Positions 52,848-63,317 of a stretch of 64,000 bases of DNA are shown in pieces. Position numbers and translations under genes: made by a program. The stretch comes from Shiella aurantiaca (lineage in GTDB: Bacteria; Bacteroidota; Bacteroidia; Cytophagales; Cyclobacteriaceae). The stretch spans positions 260,022 through 324,021 of the forward strand of contig JAUHJS010000002.1 in assembly GCA_030412945.1 (NCBI GenBank), given 5' to 3'. Positions within the stretch are counted from its first letter, which is position 1. Every line of letters begins with the position of its first letter. The notes under the pieces were generated by a model. The model saw only the letters and a list, made by a program, of their open reading frames with translations. It did not search any database and was not told the origin of the DNA.

Positions 52848-53990
52848 TTATCCAACTACTTTGGCTTTTGCCTGCTCAATTACACGGGTGTAATGCGCCA
52901 CATAAAGCGGTAGGATATTTTCCAATTCAAATTCCTTTGCCCGTGCCAATGCCCGTTCTTTGAATCCGCTGAGATTGGCATCGTCCAGTATGGTGAGAGC
53001 ATTGGCTGTCATGGCTTCCACGTCACCTACGGGGCTGGTAAAGCCTGTTACGCCATTGATGTTTAGTTCGGGCAAGCCGCCTGTATTGGAAGATATCACG
53101 GGCACTTCACAAGCCATAGCCTCCAAAGCCGCCAGTCCGAAGCTTTCTTTCTCAGAAGGCATCACAAAAAGATCAGCCAAGGAAAGTACTTCTTCTACGG
53201 CTTCCAGTTTGCCCAAAAAGCGGATATCATCGCAAGTGCCGAGCTCACGGCATAGTTTTTCAATCTTAATACGCTCGGGCCCATCGCCTACCAATAAAAG
53301 CTTAGCAGGAATTTTTTTGCGGATGCCATCAAATATCAATACGACATCTTCCACACGCTTTACTTTGCGGAAGTTGGAGGTATGTACGATGAGTTTTTCG
53401 TCATTGGGACAAATGGCTTTCTTGAAATGGTCTTTTTTCTGCTTTTTGAATTTTTCGAGGTCGATAAAATTTGGAATCACCTCAATCTCCCTGCGGATGT
53501 CGAAGTGGGCATGGGTATCGGCCTTGAGGCTTTCCGAAACGGCCGTTACTCCGTCTGACTGGTTGATACTAAACTGAACCACAGGCTCGTAAGAGGCATC
53601 TTTTCCCACAAGCGTAATGTCGGTACCGTGCAAGGTGGTGACCACCGGAATATGAATCCCTTGCTGCAATAAGATTTGCTTGGCCAAATAAGCAGCCGAG
53701 GCATGCGGAATGGCATAGTGTACATGCAGCAGGTCGAGTTTCTCGTATTTCACCACATTTACCATTTTACTGGCGAGTGCGGTTTCATAGGGCGGATATT
53801 CAAAAAGCGGATAAGGTCTAAGGTCTACCTCGTGGTAGAAGATATTCTCATTGAAAAAATCAAGGCGCGAGGGCATAGAATAGGTGATAAAATGCACTTC
53901 GTGCCCGGTTTTGGCTAAACCTTTGCCCAATTCGGTAGCGATAACTCCACTACCTCCGAAGGTAGGATAACAAACTATGCCTATTTTCAT
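52848..53990 (-). CDS. bshA: N-acetyl-alpha-D-glucosaminyl L-malate synthase (bacillithiol synthesis)
   Basis: GT4-family glycosyltransferase that joins UDP-GlcNAc to L-malate in the first step of bacillithiol synthesis. The 380-residue protein has the BshA N-terminus (KIGIVCYPTFGGSGVIATELGKGLA), HFITYSMPSRLD, LHVHYAIPHASAAYLAKQIL and the GT4 sugar-nucleotide motif SEKESFGLAALEAMACEVPVISS. bshB and bshC are not in the window. It lies 60 bases downstream of the gap after the GH3-beta-lactamase fusion, a neighbour pair common in this phylum. Confidence 0.95.
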   Translation of the reverse strand: MKIGIVCYPTFGGSGVIATELGKGLAKTGHEVHFITYSMPSRLDFFNENIFYHEVDLRPYPLFEYPPYETALASKMVNVVKYEKLDLLHVHYAIPHASAAYLAKQILLQQGIHIPVVTTLHGTDITLVGKDASYEPVVQFSINQSDGVTAVSESLKADTHAHFDIRREIEVIPNFIDLEKFKKQKKDHFKKAICPNDEKLIVHTSNFRKVKRVEDVVLIFDGIRKKIPAKLLLVGDGPERIKIEKLCRELGTCDDIRFLGKLEAVEEVLSLADLFVMPSEKESFGLAALEAMACEVPVISSNTGGLPELNINGVTGFTSPVGDVEAMTANALTILDDANLSGFKERALARAKEFELENILPLYVAHYTRVIEQAKAKVVG

Positions 53991-54050
53991 ATGCTCTTTT
54001 ATGGTAAAGTCTATTGAGACGTTGCGACAAGTAACTGATTTTTGCTGATA

Positions 54051-57000
54051 TCAGTTCGCTAAATCGGTCACATTTTTATCCGACCACATGGCCTCATAGA
54101 TCACATCTTGCACGCGTGTGCGGATATTGTTTTTTATTAATAAGGTATTGTTAGCATCCGGGTAGATACGGTTGGACAAGAAAACATAAATCAGGTCGTG
54201 CTCCGGATCTACCCACACGGCCGTGCCGGTAAAGCCTGTATGGCCGTAGGTTTTATAGGATGCATACTGCGAAGCCGGATTGTTTTCTTTTCCGGTAGCA
54301 GGTTTATCCCAGCCTAAGCCTCTGCGGTTTCCTCTGAAATGTTTTTCGGTAAACTTAGGGATGGTTTTTTCCTGAAAGTATCGGTGTCCTCCATAATATC
54401 CATTTTGCAGGTGCATTTGCATCAGTATGGCTAAATCATTGGCATTACTAAAGATGCCTGCATGGCCGGCAATGCCTCCGTACATGGCGGCTCCTTGGTC
54501 GTGCACAATGCCGCAGATTTGTTCGTTTCGAAAATAGGTATCACGCTCAGTGGGGGCAATACGGTCAACCGGAAACTTGCACAAAGGCAAGTAGGTCATG
54601 GTGCTAAGGCCTAAAGGGCGATACAGGTTATCTTCCAAAAAGATTTCCATAGGCTGGTTGAGCAGGCGCTCGCTCATTTTCTGCATGATGTAAAAGCCCA
54701 TGTCGGAGTATTTGTATTCGTAGCTGCTCCAGCGCTTTTTCAATGGCAATAAATCCGACTCCAAGGTCCATTTCCAAACCGAATCCTTCAGGCTGGTATG
54801 GCCATAGAGTCCACCCGCTACTTGGCTGAGAAAACTGCTTTCGGGATAAGCACTGTAAAAGTCGGCTTGTGGCTGTCCTGTTTCATCCAAGGTGCGTTTC
54901 CAGAAAGGAATGTAAGGCTGAAGTCCGGCTTGGTGCGCCAAAATGGCATTGATGCTTAAGTTCTTTTTGTTAGTAGCGCGTAGTTCGGGTAAATAATTGG
55001 AGGCTTTTTTATCTAGACTAATGATGTCGCGATCCTCCAAAAACATTACGGTTTGTAAGGTAGCCGCTACTTTGGTTACCGAAGCCACATCGTAAATTGT
55101 CTGGCTGTTGACAGGGATAAGGCTGTCGTAGGTTTGGTAGCCATAACCTTTGTTAAGGATGACTTTCCCACCCTTGGCTACCAATACCTGGCAGCCGGGC
55201 GTGGCTTTGCTTTCGATGGCCTCACGGGCAATGGCATCTATTTTGGCTAAAATGTCTGAACTCACCTGCACCGATTCGGGTAATCCGTAGCCGAGGCGAC
55301 CCAAGCTGGGTAGGGTATTGCCAGTGCCTTCTTTTAGAGAAGCGCTTACACTTACCGGAAGGCTTCCGTTTACTTCAAACGCTCCAAAAAGTGCTTGTGG
55401 AGCCACTTCGCGCATCATGGCTTCGTCTTGATACGCACAAACGAGGGTTTTCTGTTGCTCGAAAAATTTTAAGCTGTAAGGATTACCAAACACCACCGTC
55501 ACCACTTGGGTGTATTTCGCAAGCATGTCTAAGAAAAAGGCATCGTTGGGGTTCACGCCAAAGTTTTTCTTCACGGTATTATTCAGTCCGTGTACGCCTA
55601 CCACCACCACATCGTACCACTTGAGTTTATTGATGAGTTCGGAATAGGCTTCTATGGTTTTTTGCTCATTCTTTAAGGCGTAGTGGGTAAATGGGGCATA
55701 ATTATCGAGCATGAGCTGAAACTCATTGCCTTCTTTTTCTCCCAGTGAAAGAGAAGCGAAGTTTTTGATTTCGAGGTGTTTGAAGGGAAGTGCTTGCTCT
55801 TCGTTTTTAACCACCGTTACAGCCGATTCAAACAGTTTTTGCTTCACCACCAAGCCCTTGGGGGCATTGAGGTCTTCGTGCAGGTTTTGCAGAGCTACTT
55901 CCTGCGGCTTGTTAAGGCCTAATTTGTATTTGGCGGCCAGGATTTTCTTAATTCTTCTATTGATATCATCCTCTTGCAAGCGACCACTGACGAAAGCTTC
56001 TTTGATAAGTTCAATAGTTAGAGGTACATCTTCCGAATAAAGCAATACATCATTTCCCGCCAAAAGCGCTTCCATATCCACCTCTCCGGGAGGATAGTAA
56101 TCGCTTACGCCTCGCATGTTAAGGGCATCGGTAAAAATCAGTCCATCAAACTTCATGGAGGTTTTCAGCAAGTCTGTTACCACATTTTTTGAAAGCGTGG
56201 TAGCCTTATTGGGTATGGTATCATAGGCGGGCACATGAATATGGGCCACCATGGCACTCATCAAGCCTTGGTCAATCAAGGAGCGAAAAGGGAAAAGCTC
56301 CACGCTGTCCATGCGCAGGGAAGAGTGGCGAATCACCGGAAGTGAATAGTGGGAATCAGTACCCGTATCGCCATGACCGGGAAAATGCTTGGCATCGGCC
56401 ATCAGTCCGTGGTCTTGCATGCCTTTCATGTAGGCAATGCCTTTCTGGGCTACGCGAAATTTGTTTTCACCAAAAGAGCGGAAGCCAATCACCGGATTGT
56501 TGGGATTGCTATTGATATCTACCACCGGAGCGAAATTGATATGAACGCCCAAACGCTTACTCTGGCGGGCAATTTCAGCCCCCATATCATAAATCAGTTG
56601 ATCGTTTTTAATAGCGCCCAAGGCAATTTGGCGCGGATAGCTGATTACGCTGTCGAGGCGCATACCCAAGCCCCATTCGGCATCCATAGCGATGAGCAAA
56701 GGCGTAGGCGCGGCTTGTTGGTAGCGATTGGTTAGGTGTGCTTGTCGACCCGGACCACCTTGGAAAAAGATTAGGCCGCCCAAATTGAACCTACGGATAA
56801 GGGCCTCTATCTCGGTATAATGTCTTTCGTCTTTATTGGAATAGGCCGCCACCATAAAAAGCTGGCCTAGGCGTTGCTCCTGACTGAGGGCATTGAACAC
56901 GCTGTCTACCCATTGCTGCTGGCGGGTATCTTGATACAGGGGCGACTGCTGCGCTTGTACAAAGTAGCCGAGGAAGCTGAGTAAGGCCACCAAACAAACT

Positions 57001-57059
57001 TTTTTTACAGAAGCGAGGTTTGAAAAAATAGCAAATGAGAGAAAGGGATAATGCATCAT
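54051..57059 (-). CDS. GH3 beta-N-acetylglucosaminidase fused to a beta-lactamase-fold serine hydrolase
   Basis: A 1002-residue exported fusion. After a signal-like segment (VCLVALLSFLGYFVQAQ), a GH3 domain (about 50-400) carries the NagZ-type KHFPGHGDTGTDSH loop (residues 224-237, with the Asp235/His237 dyad) and the nucleophile Asp311 in FTDALNM. A GH3 C-terminal domain follows to ~600. A serine beta-lactamase-like domain (about 620-1002) has SVTK with Ser660 and Lys663, and HTGFTG near the end in the KTG position. The first part should release GlcNAc from muropeptides; the second may act on peptides. ATG at 57059 is preferred over the TTG at 57104. Confidence 0.9.
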   Translation of the reverse strand: MMHYPFLSFAIFSNLASVKKVCLVALLSFLGYFVQAQQSPLYQDTRQQQWVDSVFNALSQEQRLGQLFMVAAYSNKDERHYTEIEALIRRFNLGGLIFFQGGPGRQAHLTNRYQQAAPTPLLIAMDAEWGLGMRLDSVISYPRQIALGAIKNDQLIYDMGAEIARQSKRLGVHINFAPVVDINSNPNNPVIGFRSFGENKFRVAQKGIAYMKGMQDHGLMADAKHFPGHGDTGTDSHYSLPVIRHSSLRMDSVELFPFRSLIDQGLMSAMVAHIHVPAYDTIPNKATTLSKNVVTDLLKTSMKFDGLIFTDALNMRGVSDYYPPGEVDMEALLAGNDVLLYSEDVPLTIELIKEAFVSGRLQEDDINRRIKKILAAKYKLGLNKPQEVALQNLHEDLNAPKGLVVKQKLFESAVTVVKNEEQALPFKHLEIKNFASLSLGEKEGNEFQLMLDNYAPFTHYALKNEQKTIEAYSELINKLKWYDVVVVGVHGLNNTVKKNFGVNPNDAFFLDMLAKYTQVVTVVFGNPYSLKFFEQQKTLVCAYQDEAMMREVAPQALFGAFEVNGSLPVSVSASLKEGTGNTLPSLGRLGYGLPESVQVSSDILAKIDAIAREAIESKATPGCQVLVAKGGKVILNKGYGYQTYDSLIPVNSQTIYDVASVTKVAATLQTVMFLEDRDIISLDKKASNYLPELRATNKKNLSINAILAHQAGLQPYIPFWKRTLDETGQPQADFYSAYPESSFLSQVAGGLYGHTSLKDSVWKWTLESDLLPLKKRWSSYEYKYSDMGFYIMQKMSERLLNQPMEIFLEDNLYRPLGLSTMTYLPLCKFPVDRIAPTERDTYFRNEQICGIVHDQGAAMYGGIAGHAGIFSNANDLAILMQMHLQNGYYGGHRYFQEKTIPKFTEKHFRGNRRGLGWDKPATGKENNPASQYASYKTYGHTGFTGTAVWVDPEHDLIYVFLSNRIYPDANNTLLIKNNIRTRVQDVIYEAMWSDKNVTDLAN

Positions 57060-57116
57060 ACTGGCCAAAAAGTAGCAGGTTTTTATATTTATTCTGTCAG
57101 GCAAGCAATAATCAAT

Positions 57117-57124
57117 TAACTTTG
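57117..57124 (+). promoter_or_regulatory. -7 box (TAACTTTG) for the small membrane protein-mutL operon
   Basis: An exact TAnnTTTG match in the divergent region, 70 bases before the ATG at 57195. A CTG (57094-57096) stands 20 bases upstream as a weak -33 element. Confidence 0.6.
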
Positions 57125-57194
57125 TGTACGTATGCCTTTGTTCCGCAGATTAGCATTTTACCACATTGAGTCAAGGAATTAAACTGATTGCCCT

Positions 57195-57554
57195 ATGAAA
57201 CTGCCATCGCTCGTGCGACTTCCCAAATATAAACGATTTAATCTTGAGCCTCGGTATTACGATGCCATAAAAGAAGAAATGCGTGAGCGTACCGAGCGGA
57301 TTAAGCGTGAGATGGAGATGAAAGAGAATCCTGAAACCTTATCGGAAGGCATGAGGAGTTCTATGGGGCATGCCTTTGCCCGCAGAAGTGCCCGCGAACA
57401 AGGAGCCAGTACGCTGCAATTACTCTTGATGCTTTTCTTACTAGTAGGTGTTTTTGGGTATTTGTACTGGGGTAATGTCGCTCTTTATACCTTGGCCATC
57501 ATGGTCGTTCCTGCCTATTTGTTCTATCGCTTTAAAGGAAGGGTGAAAGAATAA
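57195..57554 (+). CDS. Small two-helix membrane protein upstream of mutL
   Basis: A 119-residue protein with a basic, charged N-terminal half ([24 protein letters not shown], probably helical) and two membrane helices near residues 72-112 ([32 protein letters not shown]). I do not recognise a named family. Its stop codon shares one base with the mutL start (TAATG), so the two are translationally coupled. Similar small genes before mutL occur in related genomes as far as I recall. Function unknown. Confidence 0.75.
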   Translation: MKLPSLVRLPKYKRFNLEPRYYDAIKEEMRERTERIKREMEMKENPETLSEGMRSSMGHAFARRSAREQGASTLQLLLMLFLLVGVFGYLYWGNVALYTLAIMVVPAYLFYRFKGRVKE

Positions 57555-59398
57555 TGCCGGATATCATACACCTGTTGCCCGATGCCATCGCCAATCAGAT
57601 TGCTGCCGGAGAGGTAGTGCAAAGGCCCTCGTCTGCCCTGAAAGAAATGATGGAAAACTCCATCGATGCGGGTAGTACCGATATTCAGGTGATTGTGAAG
57701 GAAGCCGGAAAGGTGCTGATTCAGGTAATAGATAATGGCAAAGGCATGTCGGTGACGGATGCACGCATGTGCTTTGAACGCCATGCCACGTCTAAAATCC
57801 GCGTAGCCGAAGATTTGTTTAGCCTTACTACCATGGGCTTCCGAGGAGAGGCTATGGCTTCCATAGCTGCAGTGGCGCAGGTAGAAATGAAAACCCGCAG
57901 GCCGGAAGACGAACTGGGCCAGCTACTGGTAGTGGAAGGCTCAGAAATCAAAAAGCAAGAACAAGTGGCTTGTCCGGTAGGTACCTCCATAGCGGTCAAA
58001 AACCTTTTTTATAATATCCCAGCGCGCAGAAATTTCCTCAAGTCGAATCCGGTGGAGATGCGCCATATTATAGATGAGTTTCAGCGGGTGGCCTTGGCAC
58101 ATCCCGAAATCGCCTTCAGCCTTTGGCAAAACGATTTGGAAATTTATCAACTGCCCGAAGGAAAGCTGAGCCAGCGGATTGTGAACTTGTTTGGTAAGAA
58201 TTACCGTGAACAGCTGGCGAGCTGCCAAGAAGCCACCGACCAAGTAAAGATTACAGGCTATGTGGGTAAACCCGCTTATGCCAAGAAAACCCGTGGGGAG
58301 CAGTTTTTCTTTGTGAACAAGCGTTTTATTAAGAATAACTACCTGCACCATGCCGTGCAAAATGCCTTCGAGGGGCTTTTGCCTTCTGATAGCTATCCCT
58401 TTTATGTGCTTTTTATAGAGATTGACCCTAAGCACATTGATGTAAACGTGCACCCTACTAAAACGGAAATCAAGTTTGACGATGAGCGCACCTTGTATGC
58501 GGTAATTCGTGCTGCCGTGAGGCAAGCCTTGGGTACGCACCAGATTGCCCCACCCATAGATTTCAGCATGGATGTGAACTTTGCCAGCACCCATGTGCGC
58601 CCGAGTGCACCTCCGGCTCAGTTTAGGGAAGAGAAAAACTATGGTTCTTTCCGCTCCATTCCTTCCTCCGATTTTCAGATTCCTTCGGGATGGGAAAAAG
58701 CTGACCCTTCACTAAGTGCTTCTTTTGCCGATAAACTACGCGCCCTCGATCAAGACTCAGAGGAAGAAAGCTACACGCTGCCTTCTATGGTTAATGCACT
58801 GGAAGTAGGAAAAGAAGAAGAGGCCATGCGCGTGAGCGAGCCGGAAACTTTTCAGGTGCACCAACGTTATATCGCTTCGCAGGTGAAGTCGGGTTTGCTA
58901 CTGATGGATCAGCAGGCGGCCCATGAGCGCATATTGTACGAAAAATACCTCGACCAATTGGCGCAAAAAAAGGGAGCCTCGCAGCATTCACTGTTTCCGC
59001 AAACGCTTACGCTGAATCCGGCCGATTTTGCTTTGTTGTTTGAGCTACTCGATGAGATTCAAGCCTTGGGCTTTAGCATTTCTGAGTTTGGGAAAAATAC
59101 CATTGCCATCAATGGGCATCCTAGCGAAGTGGAGGCGGGGCATGAAAAAGCGCTGCTGGAAGGGTTGATTGAACAGTTTAAGAAGAATAAATCGGAGCTG
59201 TCGTTAGATACGCACGAAAATATGGCGCGGGCCATGGCCAAGCGGGCCAGTATTAAGCCGGGGCAAGTATTGAGCAAGATGGAGATGAAAAACCTCGTGG
59301 AGCGACTGTTTGCTTGTAAAAATCCGGGCTATGCCCCCAATGGACAAAAAACCTTTACTATTTTAGATTTCGATAAATTGGCTACCTTATTCCGATAG
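57554..59398 (+). CDS. mutL: DNA mismatch repair protein MutL
   Basis: The 614-residue mismatch-repair ATPase. The GHKL ATPase domain shows [13 protein letters not shown] (catalytic Glu and Asn), [15 protein letters not shown] and [13 protein letters not shown]. The linker region (about 340-420) is poorly conserved. The C-terminal dimerisation domain has [14 protein letters not shown] and ends with a [14 protein letters not shown] motif. The DQHAAHER-type motif alone does not establish the endonuclease activity found in many bacterial MutL proteins. Confidence 0.96.
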   Translation: MPDIIHLLPDAIANQIAAGEVVQRPSSALKEMMENSIDAGSTDIQVIVKEAGKVLIQVIDNGKGMSVTDARMCFERHATSKIRVAEDLFSLTTMGFRGEAMASIAAVAQVEMKTRRPEDELGQLLVVEGSEIKKQEQVACPVGTSIAVKNLFYNIPARRNFLKSNPVEMRHIIDEFQRVALAHPEIAFSLWQNDLEIYQLPEGKLSQRIVNLFGKNYREQLASCQEATDQVKITGYVGKPAYAKKTRGEQFFFVNKRFIKNNYLHHAVQNAFEGLLPSDSYPFYVLFIEIDPKHIDVNVHPTKTEIKFDDERTLYAVIRAAVRQALGTHQIAPPIDFSMDVNFASTHVRPSAPPAQFREEKNYGSFRSIPSSDFQIPSGWEKADPSLSASFADKLRALDQDSEEESYTLPSMVNALEVGKEEEAMRVSEPETFQVHQRYIASQVKSGLLLMDQQAAHERILYEKYLDQLAQKKGASQHSLFPQTLTLNPADFALLFELLDEIQALGFSISEFGKNTIAINGHPSEVEAGHEKALLEGLIEQFKKNKSELSLDTHENMARAMAKRASIKPGQVLSKMEMKNLVERLFACKNPGYAPNGQKTFTILDFDKLATLFR

Positions 59399-59399
59399 T

Positions 59400-60191
59400 A
59401 TGTTCAGTAATCTTACGCCCGTTGTAAAAAATCTTTTGTTAGCCAATGTGCTTATTTTTGCCCTTTCGGGGCTTATTCGTATCGATTTGGTAGATATAAT
59501 GGGGCTGCGCTATGTATTAGCCGATCAGTTTGCCCCTCATCAGCTCATTACCTATATGTTTATGCATGGCGGTTGGGGGCACTTGTTCTCCAATATGTTT
59601 GCCTTGTTTATTTTCGGACCCCTATTAGAGCGCTTTTGGGGGCCTAAGAAATTCTTCTTGTTTTATATGATTACCGGAATTGGTGCCGGGATATTATACG
59701 GAATGGTGAATTTCTACGAGGTGCGCCAAGTGCAAACCGCGGCTGAACGTTATATGGAATCGCCCAATTATGAAAGCTTTACTGCCTTTATGGCCGAGCA
59801 TGCCAGTGGCTATTATTCCAGCATCTATGATTTTATTGATGATTATGGCAATAATCAAGACAATGGACGCTATATAGAGCAAAGCAAGGTTTATGTGAGT
59901 CAAATTTATCAGCAGATATCCAATGTGCCTATGGTGGGTGCCTCGGGGGCGGTGTTTGGTATTTTGATGGCCTTTGGCTTGTTGTTTCCCAATACCGAAC
60001 TTATGCTCTTGATTCCGCCTATGCCGGTAAAAGCCAAGTATTTGGTGACTTTTTATGGCTTATATGAGTTATATTCGGGCGTACAGCGCAATCCGGGTGA
60101 CAATGTGGCACACTGGGCGCATTTGGGCGGAATGTTGATAGCTTATATCTTAATTCGCATATGGCGCAATCAACGTAATACGTTTTATTGA
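59400..60191 (+). CDS. Rhomboid intramembrane serine protease 1
   Basis: A 263-residue membrane protein. The rhomboid landmarks are complete: MFMHGGWGHLFSNMFALFIFG, Ser182 in GASGAVFG and His241 in HWAHLGGM form the dyad. A long insert of about 60 residues (between ~105 and ~170, including NYESFTAFMAEHASGYYSS) separates the early helices from the catalytic Ser helix; it is probably periplasmic and is unusual in length. It begins one base after mutL. The substrate is unknown. Confidence 0.92.
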   Translation: MFSNLTPVVKNLLLANVLIFALSGLIRIDLVDIMGLRYVLADQFAPHQLITYMFMHGGWGHLFSNMFALFIFGPLLERFWGPKKFFLFYMITGIGAGILYGMVNFYEVRQVQTAAERYMESPNYESFTAFMAEHASGYYSSIYDFIDDYGNNQDNGRYIEQSKVYVSQIYQQISNVPMVGASGAVFGILMAFGLLFPNTELMLLIPPMPVKAKYLVTFYGLYELYSGVQRNPGDNVAHWAHLGGMLIAYILIRIWRNQRNTFY

Positions 60192-60193
60192 TT

Positions 60194-61099
60194 ATGAGTT
60201 TTCTTGACGACTTAAAAGCGCAATTCGATAGGCCCAACAATGCCCTTAATCAGCTAATCGTGATTAATGTGGTGATTTATGTGGTATTGGTATTGCTTTA
60301 TCTGATAGCTACCATCACGGGCGTGGAGCCGATTTTTGCCTTGGTCTACCGACAGTTTTCTATACCTCCGGTATTTGGCGATTTCATTTATCGTCCGTGG
60401 ACAATCATTAGCTATGCTTTTGCCCACAGCATCACCGATTTTTTCCATATTTTGTTCAATATGCTGGCGCTATATTGGTTTGGGCGCATCATTCAAGATT
60501 TTCTGGGTAGTCCTAAGGTCATAAACCTTTATGTATTGGGTGCGCTAAGTGGTGCGGTGGTGTATTTGCTCGCTTTCAATACGATTCCTTATTATCAAGA
60601 ACGCATCGGCTTCCCCGGCATGGTGGGTGCTTCGGGGGCGGTATATGCCATTGCTATGGCTGCGGCTACCTTGGCGCCCAATTACCAGTTCAATTTACTG
60701 TTTTTTGGGCCTGTTCGTATTAAATACATCGTGGGCGTGTATATTCTTATCTCCTTAGTAGGTTCTACCGGAGGAAATGCCGGAGGCAATATTGCCCACT
60801 TGGGTGGTGTGCTGATGGGCTATGTGTATATCAAACAGCTTCAACAAGGGAGTGACTGGGGGATTTGGATCACCTCTTTCATCGATTGGGTAAAAGGCTT
60901 ATTTCAGCCCAGTGCGCGCATTAAGGTAACCCATCGAAAATCTACTACCTCGGGTACGCGTACTTCATCGAGTGCTCCAAAAGCCAGTTCGTCTGATCAG
61001 GCGGAAATTGATAGGATTTTAGATAAAATTTCGGAGCGTGGCTATGAGGCCTTGAGCAAGGAAGAAAAAGAAAAGCTCTTTAATGCCAGCAAGCGCTAG
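60194..61099 (+). CDS. Rhomboid intramembrane serine protease 2
   Basis: A 301-residue second rhomboid. Catalytic Ser147 is in GASGAVYAIAM and His202 in NIAHLGGVLMG. The first loop motif is less standard (SITDFFHILFNMLALYWFG). A cytoplasmic C-terminal tail of about 75 residues is basic and Ser/Thr-rich, ending with DRILDKISERGYEALSKEEKEKLF, a helix-rich motif that recurs at the tail of Bacteroidota rhomboids. The frame has a TTG six bases upstream that overlaps the previous stop; ATG at 60194 is preferred. The 3' end overlaps the opposing WG-repeat gene by 4 bases. Confidence 0.92.
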   Translation: MSFLDDLKAQFDRPNNALNQLIVINVVIYVVLVLLYLIATITGVEPIFALVYRQFSIPPVFGDFIYRPWTIISYAFAHSITDFFHILFNMLALYWFGRIIQDFLGSPKVINLYVLGALSGAVVYLLAFNTIPYYQERIGFPGMVGASGAVYAIAMAAATLAPNYQFNLLFFGPVRIKYIVGVYILISLVGSTGGNAGGNIAHLGGVLMGYVYIKQLQQGSDWGIWITSFIDWVKGLFQPSARIKVTHRKSTTSGTRTSSSAPKASSSDQAEIDRILDKISERGYEALSKEEKEKLFNASKR

Positions 61100-63306
61100 A
61101 GAAGACTTTGCCAATTGCCTTGAATGCAACCTATGAACACCTGATTGGCCTCATCTAACATAAGCGTATCGTAAATGAGGGGTAGGGTGCTTAAGCCCTG
61201 TGCATTGAGCGTACCCCATTTTCCATTACGCTGAATCAAAAACAAGTGATTGGGCAGCGCACGCATCGTTTCAAACTTCTCGGTTTGCAGTATTACACCT
61301 TGGGTGCTCATTAAGCCGTATTTTCCGTTTTTTTGCGTGATGTAATACTCTGTGTCTACTTTTTCCAAGGAATCGAATTCGGTGGGAAGGAGCAACTCGC
61401 CTTTGGTGTTGATAATGCCAGTTTTTCCTTTTCGTTTTACCTCTGCCAAGCCTTGCCGGAAGCTTCCCACTTCTTCAAACTGAGGTTGGATAATCAGCCG
61501 CTCCTGAGCGTTGATATAGCCCCATTTGCCTAGAATACGGATAGCGGCCATGCCTTCACTAAAGTCTTGGGCATTTTCATAGCGGTTGGCTATGCGCAGC
61601 TGCCCTGCTTTGTTGACAAAACCATAACTGCCATCAATCACTACCCGAAATAGACCTTCGTTGTACCCGGCTATGGTATCGTAGCGCGCGCTAAGTGGTA
61701 GCGCCCATTTGCCATTGCGGTAAATTGCACCCCACTGTTGGCCTTGGCGTACTACCAACAAGCTATCGTTGATTTCATCAGAAATAAAATCAAACTGTAC
61801 CGGAGCGATGGGCTTCCCTAGCCAAGAGTTAAGTCCGAAGCGGTTTTCGCTGTTGCGCTCAAGGAGCAAGGCACCATGCAGGCTGATTTTATTGGCCGTT
61901 TCATAGTACACGGTAGCCGTATCGCGGATGCTCGAAATCCCCGAAGGGTATTTGGTTAAATAAATAGATGGCGTTAAGGGATGAATGGTGAGGTATTCCG
62001 GCAATAAAATCCAATATCCCTTTTTGTCGATAACTCCCTCACGGCCATGGTATTCCACCACACATTGATTGTACTGATAGTCCGCCACGCGGTCGTACAG
62101 GCATGGGATTACGGTTCGGGTGCTTTTGTTGATAAAGCCCCATTTGCCTTTTCGTTCCACTTTAATCATCCCTTCGGTGCTTCGCTCAATATAGTCGAAG
62201 GATTCATGGGCGATGGGTTCCTTCTTGTAGTTAAGTACCTGCCAGCCTTTATCGAAACCTGTTTTTTGAAAGAGGTAGATATACAATTCATCGGCATAGA
62301 GGCTATCATATTCGGCTGGTAAAAATACATTTCCAAAGAAATTGGCCATGCCCCATTTTCCGTTTTGTTTGAACAGCGCCCAGTCGTTACTTGTGGGTAC
62401 AAGCTGCTCATAGGGGCCGAAAAGGGTATTTCCGCTAGGGCTTATCAGCCATTGGGCGGTATGCGTGCGTGCCCAAAATACACCCTGCGATACGATTTTA
62501 ATTTCCTCAAAAGCCAAACGCTGTTTGGGGGTATTGTCCAGCCCGATGATTTCCCATTGGGGCTGGGTTTTGATTTGCAGTTTTCCATCTTGCAGACGGA
62601 TGTCGCTAAAGCCACTCGTATTTAATTGATTGCCTTGCGCAGTGAACACATAGCCCCACCCTTGCTTATAGCCAATAAAGAAATCATGAAAAGGCTGAAA
62701 GGATTCCCATTGAAAGGCCGAAACAAATTGCTTTTGGGAGGTGGAATAGAGGTTTTTTAATCCATCCGCCTGTGTGATTTCCAACAATTCGGAAGAAAGG
62801 GCTTGGATAGCCGGATAGGTTATGGGAAGTATGCTTTTGCCACTTGGGTCGAGCAAGCCTTGAAGCATTTTCGAGCCACTTTTTTGTGAGGCGATGTAGT
62901 AGGGTGCAGCAAAATGCAGGTAGGCGTAGGTGTTTGGAATGAGGATTTTTCCCTCACCATCCATCAAACCGTATTTTTGGGTGCGGTGTGCGCGAATGTT
63001 TTCCCAGAAGATAACGGTTTGGTTGGGCAAGGCTTGCAAGCCGCTGTAAATAGGTGGACTGAGAATTTCTCCCTCTTTATTGAGCAAGCCCCACAGTCCG
63101 TTGAGTTGATAGCCTACAATTTCGCCTACCCATTGAAAAGATTGATTGCTCCAGCCTATGTTATCGTAGCGGGCAGGGATACTTACTTCTTGACCCGAGC
63201 GTACGCCTACCTTGCCTTTTTCGGCAAAAAGGGTGTAGGTCTGGCTCCATAAAAGTTGAGGAAGAATCAAAAGAAAGCCAAAAAGTAGGGCTTTCCGAAA
63301 AGACAT
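61096..63306 (-). CDS. WG-repeat exported protein
   Basis: A 736-residue protein with a signal peptide (ALLFGFLLILPQLLWSQ) and more than ten WG repeats, each with a core such as GKWGFINK or GKYGLMSTQG spaced about 45-60 residues apart over the whole mature chain. WG repeats are beta-rich and common in Bacteroidota; no enzymatic domain is visible. The frame starts at GTG 63318, but a -7 box covers that codon (63325-63318), so ATG at 63306 is chosen. Function unknown, possibly ligand or surface binding (inference). Confidence 0.9.
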   Translation of the reverse strand: MSFRKALLFGFLLILPQLLWSQTYTLFAEKGKVGVRSGQEVSIPARYDNIGWSNQSFQWVGEIVGYQLNGLWGLLNKEGEILSPPIYSGLQALPNQTVIFWENIRAHRTQKYGLMDGEGKILIPNTYAYLHFAAPYYIASQKSGSKMLQGLLDPSGKSILPITYPAIQALSSELLEITQADGLKNLYSTSQKQFVSAFQWESFQPFHDFFIGYKQGWGYVFTAQGNQLNTSGFSDIRLQDGKLQIKTQPQWEIIGLDNTPKQRLAFEEIKIVSQGVFWARTHTAQWLISPSGNTLFGPYEQLVPTSNDWALFKQNGKWGMANFFGNVFLPAEYDSLYADELYIYLFQKTGFDKGWQVLNYKKEPIAHESFDYIERSTEGMIKVERKGKWGFINKSTRTVIPCLYDRVADYQYNQCVVEYHGREGVIDKKGYWILLPEYLTIHPLTPSIYLTKYPSGISSIRDTATVYYETANKISLHGALLLERNSENRFGLNSWLGKPIAPVQFDFISDEINDSLLVVRQGQQWGAIYRNGKWALPLSARYDTIAGYNEGLFRVVIDGSYGFVNKAGQLRIANRYENAQDFSEGMAAIRILGKWGYINAQERLIIQPQFEEVGSFRQGLAEVKRKGKTGIINTKGELLLPTEFDSLEKVDTEYYITQKNGKYGLMSTQGVILQTEKFETMRALPNHLFLIQRNGKWGTLNAQGLSTLPLIYDTLMLDEANQVFIGCIQGNWQSLL

Positions 63307-63317
63307 TTGCATGGGCA

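Noticed and set aside
52960-53577. 205-residue antisense frame over bshA
   Set aside because: bshA is unambiguous on the minus strand; the antisense product is Ser-rich shadow sequence.
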